This document shows, piece by piece, positions 1 to 4,545 of a stretch of DNA of 5,015 bases. Location of the stretch: contig JAFAWL010000256.1 of assembly GCA_019241805.1 (NCBI GenBank), positions 1 to 5,015 on the forward strand, given 5' to 3'. Every line of letters begins with the position of its first letter. Within the stretch, counting starts at the first letter, position 1. The stretch comes from Actinomycetota bacterium (GTDB lineage: Bacteria > Actinomycetota > Actinomycetes > Mycobacteriales > Jatrophihabitantaceae). Both the position numbers and the translations under genes were made by a program. The notes under the pieces are model-generated. The model saw only the letters and a program-made list of their open reading frames with translations, was not told where the DNA came from and did no database searches.

Positions 1-1542
1 CTTGTACGGCGGCTGGACGTTGATGGGGAAGATCGGCATGTCCTGCCACAAGATCTCCTGCACCTTGGCCAGGGCGGCCGCGCGGGCCGACACGGTCGTC
101 GCCTGCTTGGCCTGGGTCAATGCCGCGTCCATCTGCGGGTTGCAGTAGTTGGCGTTGTTGCGACCGGCCTTGCACTGGAACCGGTCGCTCAGGATCTGCA
201 CGGGATCGGCGTTACTGATCGTGCCGCCGACCATCTGGAACGACTTGTCGTAGGTCTTGGCCAGCGCGTTAGTCGGTGTGGTCGGCACGACGTCGATGTG
301 GACGTTCTTCAGCTTGGAATTGATCGTTTGCGCGAAAGCCTGGGGCCACTGCAGAGATCCCGGGGTGGTTAGCCACTGAATCGTCACCGGCTGACCGCCA
401 TGGTCGGCCACATAGGAGTCGACGAGCTTTTGCGCGTCAGCCACATTCCCGTTCCACGGAACGTTCGCCTGCGCGTCGTAGTACGGCGAGTCCTTCGGGA
501 ACAGGTTAGTAATCATCTTTCCGGCACCGCTGTCGGCTTTGCTGTTGGCGTCTTCCGGGTCAGAGGCGATGACTAGGGCGCGGCGGATGCGGACATCGTC
601 GGTGGGCGCCTTGATGTTGTTGAACCATGTCACCAGGTCGTTGAGGCCCTCCGAGGTGCTCAGCACGCGAATGCCACTCGTGGACTGCAACTTCTTGGCC
701 GCGGAGTCATCGAGGAGATCCATCGCGTCGGCTTCACCGGCCGTCAACGATGCCGATGCTTGGTTCGCGTCCTGGATAAAGTTGATCTGAAGGCCGTCCG
801 CGTAGGGCCGAGGGTTGTCCCAATAGGTCGGGTTCTTCTTGTAGGTGATGTTATTTCCGGCCACCCGGTTGGTCACGATGAACGGGCCCGCTCCGATCGG
901 CGAGGTCGAATACTTCGCACCCATGGACTTGATCGCGGTCGGCGAGCCGTTCATGCCGAGCACACCCTGCAACAGGTACGGGAAGCCCGTATTCACCGCG
1001 GCCAGCTTGATGTCCAGCGTCGTCGGATCGGTGACCGTCATCGACGTGATGTTCTTCGCGTCCCCCGCCTGGGCCGAGGTCGGCAACTGATCCCGCTGCC
1101 AGTTGTACATCAGCGCGGCCGCGTCATAGGGCGTGCCGTCAGAGAACTTCACCCCCTCCCGCAGCTTGATCGTCCACGACAAACCACCATCCGAGGTCGT
1201 AACCGCCGTCGCGATCCGCGGCGTAATCGTGCCCTTCGCATCAACACGAATCAGCGTGTCAAAAATCGGCCAGATCTCATCACCGAACGCGCTCGCAGCC
1301 ACGCTCGTGTGGACCGGATCGATGTCCTGCCCCTCACTCGGCATGATCAGACGAATCGTTCCGCCCGACTGCGGCTGCCCGCTCGGCCCCCCGCTGGCCG
1401 AGCCGGACGCCGAGCCTGAGCCCGAAGACGACGACGTGCCTCCCGAGTTCTTCTTTCCGCCGCAGGCGGACACGACCAACAAGGTCGCGACAACGACGGC
1501 CATACCGCTCAGCCACCGTGCCCTCAGATGCCTTGTTCGCAT
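1..1542 (-). CDS. ABC transporter substrate-binding lipoprotein, SBP family 5 (peptide/nickel type), 3' end outside window
   Basis: This is the extracytoplasmic solute receptor of an ABC importer, tethered to the outer face of the membrane. I translated the minus strand from ATG 1542-1540 and it stays open for 514 codons to the left edge. Residues 1-27 form a lipoprotein signal: Arg-rich start (MRTRHLRARW), hydrophobic core (MAVVVATLLVV) and lipobox VSAC with the lipidated Cys at 27. A Ser/Gly-rich flexible linker follows (about 28-61), then the SBP_bac_5 domain, recognisable by the block around residues 111-150 (WTIKLREGVKFSDGTPYDA, then MYNWQR). The C-terminal EILWQDMPIFP near residues 495-507 is also typical, so only a few dozen residues can be missing. 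GGGGAG seven bases before the ATG supports the start. The family binds oligopeptides, nickel chelates, opines or other solutes; the ligand cannot be read from sequence. Permease and ATPase genes are not in view and may lie beyond the left edge. Confidence 0.93.
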   Translation of the reverse strand, partial: MRTRHLRARWLSGMAVVVATLLVVSACGGKKNSGGTSSSSGSGSASGSASGGPSGQPQSGGTIRLIMPSEGQDIDPVHTSVAASAFGDEIWPIFDTLIRVDAKGTITPRIATAVTTSDGGLSWTIKLREGVKFSDGTPYDAAALMYNWQRDQLPTSAQAGDAKNITSMTVTDPTTLDIKLAAVNTGFPYLLQGVLGMNGSPTAIKSMGAKYSTSPIGAGPFIVTNRVAGNNITYKKNPTYWDNPRPYADGLQINFIQDANQASASLTAGEADAMDLLDDSAAKKLQSTSGIRVLSTSEGLNDLVTWFNNIKAPTDDVRIRRALVIASDPEDANSKADSGAGKMITNLFPKDSPYYDAQANVPWNGNVADAQKLVDSYVADHGGQPVTIQWLTTPGSLQWPQAFAQTINSKLKNVHIDVVPTTPTNALAKTYDKSFQMVGGTISNADPVQILSDRFQCKAGRNNANYCNPQMDAALTQAKQATTVSARAAALAKVQEILWQDMPIFPINVQPPYK

Positions 1543-1549
1543 TCCTACA

Positions 1550-1555
1550 CTCCCC
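1550..1555 (-). promoter_or_regulatory. Ribosome binding site of the substrate-binding protein gene
   Basis: Read on the minus strand this is GGGGAG, seven bases upstream of ATG 1542-1540. It fixes the start that gives a complete lipoprotein signal peptide. Confidence 0.6.
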
Positions 1556-1619
1556 GATCGTGATCCGAATGAGCTTGGCGGAATCGGCAATTGCTCGCGA
1601 TGATACGTCAAATGCGAGC

Positions 1620-1633
1620 TTGTTAGATAACAA
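1620..1633. promoter_or_regulatory. 14-base perfect palindrome, candidate operator of the binding-protein gene
   Basis: TTGTTA-GA-TAACAA has perfect 6-base arms with a 2-base centre. It sits about 78 bases upstream of the binding-protein start in an AT-rich island. The GT-N6-AC core resembles operators used by several dimeric helix-turn-helix repressors, such as the GntR class. That link is inference only, since no such regulator gene lies in the window. The minus-strand reading contains a possible -10 (TATCTA), so binding here could block transcription. Confidence 0.5.
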
Positions 1634-1643
1634 ACTATGCATT

Positions 1644-1668
1644 GCGAATATAACGAAACGTTATTCGC
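1644..1668. promoter_or_regulatory. Imperfect inverted repeat, second candidate operator or hairpin
   Basis: Arms GCGAAT(AT)AACG and CGTTATTCGC surround a 3-base AAA centre. The arms pair over 10 bases apart from a 2-base AT insertion in the left one, and the inner ATAACG-AAA-CGTTAT is perfect. It lies 10 bases from the 14-base palindrome on the far side from the binding-protein gene. A regulator site is more likely than a terminator because it is AT-rich and the nearest upstream gene is dead. Function is not proven. Confidence 0.4.
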
Positions 1669-1725
1669 CGCCGGGTTGTGCGATAACCCAAAGGTCGCAA
1701 CTTGCCCGTTGCCCGGCCAACCGCA

Positions 1726-1740
1726 ATCGCTTCCAGCGAT
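1726..1740 (-). terminator. Small hairpin after the broken acetyltransferase gene, possible old terminator
   Basis: ATCGCT-TCC-AGCGAT has perfect 6-base arms and a 3-base loop. It starts five bases past the last stop of the acetyltransferase remnant, where the former ars operon would have ended. No T-run follows on the minus strand, so it would be a U-less hairpin of the kind often proposed in actinobacteria. Weak evidence. Confidence 0.3.
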
Positions 1741-1744
1741 CTAG

Positions 1745-2072
1745 CTAGACGATCGGACTGCGCCGTTCGAGCAGCACCACGTCTCCCCAGCGGCCGTGGT
1801 GCTGCCGATGCGCTCGCGCCGTCCGACTTCACGAAAGTCGGAGGCTTTGTGCAGGCCCACGCCGGCGGCGTTCTCGGGAATGATCCAGGACTGAATGGTC
1901 CAGGTGCCGGCCGCTTCGGTCGAGTTAATGAACGCGTCCAGCAAGGCTCGGCCGATGCCGCGGCCGCGAGCGGTGCGGCGGTCTCGAACGTCGCGTCACC
2001 GTCATCGATTCCGGCCTGCTAGATCGCGAGCACCGCGGTAGCGTGTGACGGCGTCATCGTCTCGATGCGCAC
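1745..2072 (-). pseudogene. arsN: Broken GNAT N-acetyltransferase gene, ArsN / phosphinothricin-acetyltransferase type
   Basis: Three blocks in three frames together spell a GNAT acetyltransferase of the PAT/ArsN class, whose members acetylate the amino group of arsinothricin or phosphinothricin. Block 1 begins at GTG 2072 after an AGGGGG ribosome site (VRIETMTPSHATAVLAI). It hits TAG at 2021-2019 exactly where the family has the Tyr of a motif like IYQAGIDDGDATFET, and the same frame then resumes with QAGIDDGDATFETAAP. Block 2 starts near 1971 in another frame with the acetyl-CoA loop RGRGIGRALLDAF and continues through TWTIQSWIIPEN to RRERIG. Roughly 60 residues normally found between these blocks are missing. 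Block 3 starts at 1804 after loss of one base, restoring QHHGRWGDVVLLERRSPIV and a stop at 1747-1745. A nonsense codon, a deletion and a frameshift make it non-functional. The ArsN assignment rests on the ars context; a plain PAT-like GNAT is the alternative. Confidence 0.85.
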
Positions 2073-2096
2073 GGCTAGGCCGCCCCCTGCAATTCG

Positions 2097-2183
2097 GCAC
2101 CCCATAGTGATCACGACGTCTACCTGCTCGACCGAATCAAGCACCAACCGGTCTGGCCGGCCGGCCGAGATGTCAATGCATCT
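2097..2183 (-). pseudogene. arsC: Arsenate reductase (ArsC, low-molecular-weight phosphatase type) gene fragment
   Basis: About 28 codons survive: CIDISAGRPDRL followed by DSVEQVDVVITMGC. The pattern GIDIS..P..L....V..ADVVITMGC is the conserved central part of thioredoxin/mycothiol-coupled ArsC, which reduces arsenate to arsenite. The N-terminal part with the catalytic CX5R loop is absent, as is everything after the MGC motif. The left side joins the aquaporin remnant in a different frame, and on the right the acetyltransferase start follows only 25 bases later. This gives the order arsR, aquaporin, arsC, acetyltransferase, a recognised ars operon arrangement. Because the fragment is short the call rests on a single motif block, but position and neighbours agree with it. 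Confidence 0.7.
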
Positions 2184-2202
2184 GAAACTATGACAGTCGA
2201 CG

Positions 2203-2559
2203 CTATCGAGACGCGCGGGCCACAACGGCGCCGAGGATGCCACCGGCGAACTTCGCCACAACCGAGCCGGCCGCCATCTTCGTATCAATCAGTCCGGTAA
2301 GCCGCTCGATAATCGTCACGATCGGATTGAACGCGGCTGAGATCGGTTGGAGCGCAAGGATCAGCGCAATCAGCGCCGCTCCCGTGACGACGGAGTTCTC
2401 CAACAGCTGAAATCCGCGATCCCCCGGCGACAGCCGCGAAGCGGCAATACCCGAACCGATAACGGCTGCGGCCAAAAACGCGGTGCCGAGCAATTCAGCC
2501 AGATAACGCCGCCCCAGCGGGGTCATGAGACCGCGTCCGAGGCGTTCATCATCCAACAT
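2203..2559 (-). pseudogene. Truncated aquaporin / MIP-family channel gene of the ars operon
   Basis: The product would be an aquaglyceroporin-like membrane channel; in ars operons such channels (AqpS type) conduct arsenite or related species. The ATG at 2559-2557 shares one base with the arsR stop (TGATG), so the two were translationally coupled; ATG 2526 (MTPLGRRYLAELLGTAF) is an alternative start. The first half of the MIP fold is visible: helix 1 (about residues 21-40), helix 2 (about 55-72), the first pore loop QPISAAFNPIVT (72-82) and part of helix 3 (about 96-113). The reading then ends at residue 118, whereas family members have about 230 or more residues and a second NPA loop. The pore motif reads NPI instead of NPA and the usual GAHFNP is shortened to AAFNP. 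Half a channel cannot form a pore, so this is a remnant. Confidence 0.8.
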
Positions 2560-2915
2560 CACGCTGCGGTGCCCACCAACGCGGCCAAGCCCGCGAGCGC
2601 CTCCGACCGCGCGCGGTAATAGACCCACACCCCGCGCTTCTCGCGATCGATGAGTCCCACTTCGTGCAACACCTTCAGGTGGTGACTGATCGTGGGCTGC
2701 GAAAGATCGAAGGCCTCGTTCAGATCACAGACGCACGCTTCGCCACCCTGATGGGAGGCAATCAAGGACATCAAGCGGAGTCGGACCGGGTCGGCCAACG
2801 CTTTCAACAGAGGCGCGATCCGCTCCGCGTCAGACCGACTCAGCGGTTCCCGCGACAGCGGCGAGCAGCAGGCCACAGTTTCGACCGGCGTAAGAGACAA
2901 CGAAGACTTCGACAC
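2559..2915 (-). CDS. arsR: ArsR-family metalloid-responsive repressor
   Basis: A 118-residue winged-helix dimeric repressor, full length for the ArsR/SmtB family. It would leave its operator when arsenite or antimonite binds. The helix-turn-helix is at about residues 64-89 (LNEAFDLSQPTISHHLKVLHEVGLI), followed by the wing REKRGVWVYYR (91-101). Candidate metal ligands are the N-terminal vicinal pair Cys16-Cys17 and Cys61/Cys63 of ACVCDLN at the start of the recognition region. This combines the classic ELCVCDL-type site with the N-terminal Cys pair known from actinobacterial ArsR such as that of Corynebacterium glutamicum. The start is GTG 2915. AGGCGG directly abuts it, too close for normal initiation, so a leaderless transcript or initiation at GTG codon 14 is possible. 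It is divergent from cadI, 83 bases away, and overlaps the aquaporin remnant by one base. No lesions are seen. Confidence 0.93.
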   Translation of the reverse strand: MSKSSLSLTPVETVACCSPLSREPLSRSDAERIAPLLKALADPVRLRLMSLIASHQGGEACVCDLNEAFDLSQPTISHHLKVLHEVGLIDREKRGVWVYYRARSEALAGLAALVGTAA

Positions 2916-2920
2916 CCGCC

Positions 2921-2940
2921 TATATGACAGCCGTCAATAT
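2921..2940. promoter_or_regulatory. Candidate ArsR operator in the arsR-cadI divergent region
   Basis: A TGAC-AGCC-GTCA dyad (2925-2936) is flanked by TATA on the left and ATAT on the right, giving an ATATGAC...GTCAATAT element of the length and AT-flanked shape expected for ArsR/SmtB-type operators. It lies within 10 bases of the arsR start and about 60 bases upstream of cadI, so one repressor could act on both genes. Binding is inferred. Confidence 0.55.
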
Positions 2941-2950
2941 CTAATGGCAA
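2922..2950 (-). promoter_or_regulatory. Possible arsR promoter overlapping the operator
   Basis: On the minus strand TTGCCA (2950-2945, one mismatch to the -35 consensus) is followed after 17 bases by TCATAT (2927-2922), a weak -10. The predicted transcript start falls at or next to GTG 2915, which would give a leaderless arsR mRNA, common in actinobacteria. The operator dyad lies across the spacer and -10, consistent with autorepression. The poor -10 keeps confidence low. Confidence 0.35.
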
Positions 2951-2962
2951 GGTCGCGTAGAA

Positions 2963-2984
2963 CATATCGATAAGCGTCGATGTC
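2963..2984. promoter_or_regulatory. Imperfect inverted repeat upstream of cadI, possible second regulator site
   Basis: ACAT(AT)CGA and TCGATGT form 7-base arms with a 2-base insertion in the left arm, separated by about six bases, ending just before the cadI ribosome site. A regulator here could control cadI separately from arsR; a chance repeat is also possible. The nearby TAGAAC (2958-2963) is a possible cadI -10, without a good -35. Confidence 0.28.
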
Positions 2985-2987
2985 TTG

Positions 2988-2994
2988 AAGGAGG
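2988..2994 (+). promoter_or_regulatory. Strong ribosome binding site of cadI
   Basis: AAGGAGG lies four bases before ATG 2999. It is the best Shine-Dalgarno match in the window and supports the start. Confidence 0.7.
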
Positions 2995-2998
2995 ACCC

Positions 2999-3409
2999 AT
3001 GAGCCGCGTGCAGCTCGCACTCAACGTCGACAGCCTCGACGAGTCGATCGCTTTCTATCGCCGGCTGTTCGGTGCGGAGCCGGCCAAGATCCGCGACGGC
3101 TACGCGAACTTCGCCATCGCCGAGCCATCGCTGAAGCTCGTCCTTTTGGAGAACCCCGGCCAGGGTGGGTCGATCAATCACCTCGGCGTCGAGGTGGAAA
3201 ACGTCGACGCGGTCGGCGCCGAGCAGCGGCGAGTAGCCGCCGCCGGCCTCACCTCGACCGACGAACGGGACACGACCTGCTGCTACGCCCGACAGGACAA
3301 ATTCTGGGTTACAAACACACCTGACGGCGAGCAGTGGGAGGTCTACGCGGTGCTCGAAGATTCGCCCGTGCTCGGCTGCAGTCCGGGCCAGGACGGATCC
3401 TGTTGCTGA
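2999..3409 (+). CDS. cadI: CadI/ArsI-family vicinal-oxygen-chelate protein (cadmium-inducible; possible C-As lyase)
   Basis: A 136-residue glyoxalase/dioxygenase-fold (VOC) protein. The N-terminus MSRVQLALNV, the block PAK...GYANFAIA.PSLKLVLLENPG, NHLGVEV and TTCC..QDK.WV follow the pattern of Mycobacterium tuberculosis CadI. The same family includes ArsI, an Fe(II)-dependent lyase that cleaves the C-As bond of trivalent organoarsenicals. The residues needed for that chemistry appear present: metal-ligand positions Gln5, His61 (NHLG) and Glu114 (QWEVYAV), and the vicinal substrate-binding pair Cys94-Cys95. Three more cysteines close the chain (Cys127, Cys135, Cys136). It is divergent from arsR across a shared control region, so induction by arsenic, antimony or cadmium is likely. 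Whether it acts as an organoarsenical lyase or in cadmium response cannot be settled from sequence. It is intact, unlike the genes downstream of arsR. Confidence 0.93.
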   Translation: MSRVQLALNVDSLDESIAFYRRLFGAEPAKIRDGYANFAIAEPSLKLVLLENPGQGGSINHLGVEVENVDAVGAEQRRVAAAGLTSTDERDTTCCYARQDKFWVTNTPDGEQWEVYAVLEDSPVLGCSPGQDGSCC

Positions 3410-3501
3410 CCTCGACGCAACCACACGTGCTGGTCGACCCGCCGCGAGCGCTATACGGTTAGCCGTCGTCGGAGGGGCGGAAGATCGGGGAAGGAGTAGC
3501 A
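3410..3501 (+). promoter_or_regulatory. Spacer between cadI and the LLM oxidoreductase, with possible -10 and ribosome site
   Basis: The 92-base gap suggests the oxidoreductase has its own promoter. TATACG at 3452-3457 is a reasonable -10, without a clear -35 at the right distance. AAGGAG at 3491-3496, five bases before GTG 3502, is a good ribosome site. No convincing terminator follows cadI, so read-through from cadI remains possible. Confidence 0.4.
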
Positions 3502-4545
3502 GTGCACGTCGAGACCTCACTGGCCACCCACGGGTCGCTGCACTTCACCACGATCGCCGAGCAGGCCAAGCGGGCTGAGGCCCTCGGTTTCGACCGCCTG
3601 ACCATCGGTGAGATACGGGCCGATCCGTTCGTGCTGGCTACGGTGGCCGCGTCCGCCACCTCGACACTTCAGGTTGGGACCGGCGTCGCGATCGCGTTTC
3701 CGCGAAGCCCCATGGTGGTCGCCTATCTGAGCCAGAACCTGCAGACCCTGTCGAACGGGCGGTTCGTGCTCGGGCTCGGTACCCAGGTCAAAGCCCATGT
3801 CGAGCGACGATTCAGCGCCACGTGGGATCACCCCGGCGCGCGCTTTCGCGAGTATGTCGCGGCCGTGCGGCACATTCTGGACAGCTGGCAGACGGGGTCG
3901 CCCGTCCACCATGAGGGCGAGTTCTATTCGTTTACCCTTATGACGCCCGAATTCGTTCCGGGGCCGATGCCCGGTGGAGCGCCGCCGATCGAACTGGCCG
4001 GACTCAACCGGATGAATATCGCGACGGCCGGGATGGTTGCCGACGGACTCAAGCTTCATCCGATCTCGGGACCCGGTTACGTACGCGATGTGATCTGGCC
4101 GGTCCTGCGTGAGGCAGCCACCCGCGCCCACAGATCCCTCGACGGTTTCCGCGTGTCGGGCGGTGCGTTCATCGCAACCGGGGCAACGGCCGACGAGGTG
4201 ACGGCCGCGCGAGAAGCCGCCCGCGAACGCACCGCGTGGTACGGGTCGACGAAGTCCTACCTGCCCGCCCTGGCCCACGGCGGATGGGGTGACGTCCACC
4301 CGCCGCTTCGGCAGCTCGTGCGGGACCAGCGCTGGGACGAACTGTCCGGACTGGTCAGCGACGCGATGCTCGACACGTTCTGCATTTCGGGGACCTATGA
4401 GGAACTCCCCGAACGGATAGCCGCGGAATTAGGCGGCATCGTCGACACGATCAGCTTACCGATTCCGGAATCGACCGACGCCGACGTCCGCTTCGGTCGA
4501 TGCCTCGACAAGATCCGCGCGATCGATAGCGGCCGCGCCGGCTAG
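3502..4545 (+). CDS. F420-dependent LLM-class oxidoreductase (TIGR03617-like)
   Basis: A 347-residue luciferase-like TIM-barrel oxidoreductase, full length, expected in the cytoplasm and using deazaflavin F420 rather than FMN. Supporting blocks are AKRAEALGFDRL (22-33), VGTGVAIAFPRSPM (58-71), NLQTLSNGRFVLGLGTQVKAHVERRF split over 79-104, W.HPGARFREYV (108-119), HEGEFYSFTLMTP (137-149), MVADGLKLHP (178-187) and a C-terminal YGSTKSYLP...HGGWGD segment. The GLGTQV.AH.ERRF and FY.FTLMTP patterns are those I associate with the TIGR03617 subfamily, whose substrates are unknown. GTG 3502 is preceded by AAGGAG at good spacing. The gene runs in the same direction as cadI after a 92-base gap, but no functional link to arsenic is shown. 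It is convergent with the permease gene, sharing the CTAG at its end. Confidence 0.92.
   Translation: MHVETSLATHGSLHFTTIAEQAKRAEALGFDRLTIGEIRADPFVLATVAASATSTLQVGTGVAIAFPRSPMVVAYLSQNLQTLSNGRFVLGLGTQVKAHVERRFSATWDHPGARFREYVAAVRHILDSWQTGSPVHHEGEFYSFTLMTPEFVPGPMPGGAPPIELAGLNRMNIATAGMVADGLKLHPISGPGYVRDVIWPVLREAATRAHRSLDGFRVSGGAFIATGATADEVTAAREAARERTAWYGSTKSYLPALAHGGWGDVHPPLRQLVRDQRWDELSGLVSDAMLDTFCISGTYEELPERIAAELGGIVDTISLPIPESTDADVRFGRCLDKIRAIDSGRAG

Larger units (their letters stand above)
1543..1744. other. Intergenic region between the broken acetyltransferase gene and the binding-protein gene
   Basis: I see no credible coding sequence in these 202 bases. The middle (about 1601-1666) is markedly AT-richer than its surroundings and carries two inverted repeats, listed separately. 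It lies 60-125 bases upstream of the binding-protein start and is its likely promoter/operator region. No convincing -35/-10 pair could be fixed. Two possible -10 elements on the minus strand are TATCAT at 1605-1600 and TATCTA at 1629-1624, the latter inside the 14-base palindrome. The part nearer the broken gene (1670-1740) is GC-rich and holds short hairpins and a tandem 7-base repeat (TTGCCCG twice, 1702-1715). Confidence 0.6.

Noticed and set aside
760..1419. Long plus-strand open frame rich in Arg (219 codons), with further frames at 539-790, 845-1090 and 1133-1603
   Set aside because: They lie opposite the binding-protein gene. The composition (Arg/Pro/Gly repeats) is typical of the antisense of high-GC coding DNA, and no family motifs are visible.
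1702..2022. Plus-strand open frame over the acetyltransferase relic
   Set aside because: The minus strand clearly carries GNAT motifs in this stretch. The plus frame is Ala/Gly/Arg-rich without family resemblance or a good ribosome site.
2155..2166. GGCCGGCCGGCC palindrome
   Set aside because: It is low-complexity GC sequence inside the arsC relic. Such strings are frequent by chance in high-GC genomes.
2203..2628. Extended start of the aquaporin remnant at 2628
   Set aside because: The extra N-terminal residues overlap arsR by about 70 bases and are not MIP-like. ATG 2559, coupled to the arsR stop, or ATG 2526 fits better.
3389..3402. CAGGA-CGGA-TCCTG hairpin at the end of cadI as a terminator
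   Set aside because: The 5-base stem lies inside the coding sequence before the stop, with no T-run. It is too weak to call.
2840..3520. Minus-strand open frame of 226 codons across the arsR start, spacer and cadI
   Set aside because: It runs antisense to cadI and through the divergent control region, with no recognisable domain. The plus-strand CadI reading is certain.
3517..4299. Minus-strand open frame of 260 codons
   Set aside because: It is the antisense shadow of the LLM oxidoreductase, low in hydrophobic order and without motifs.
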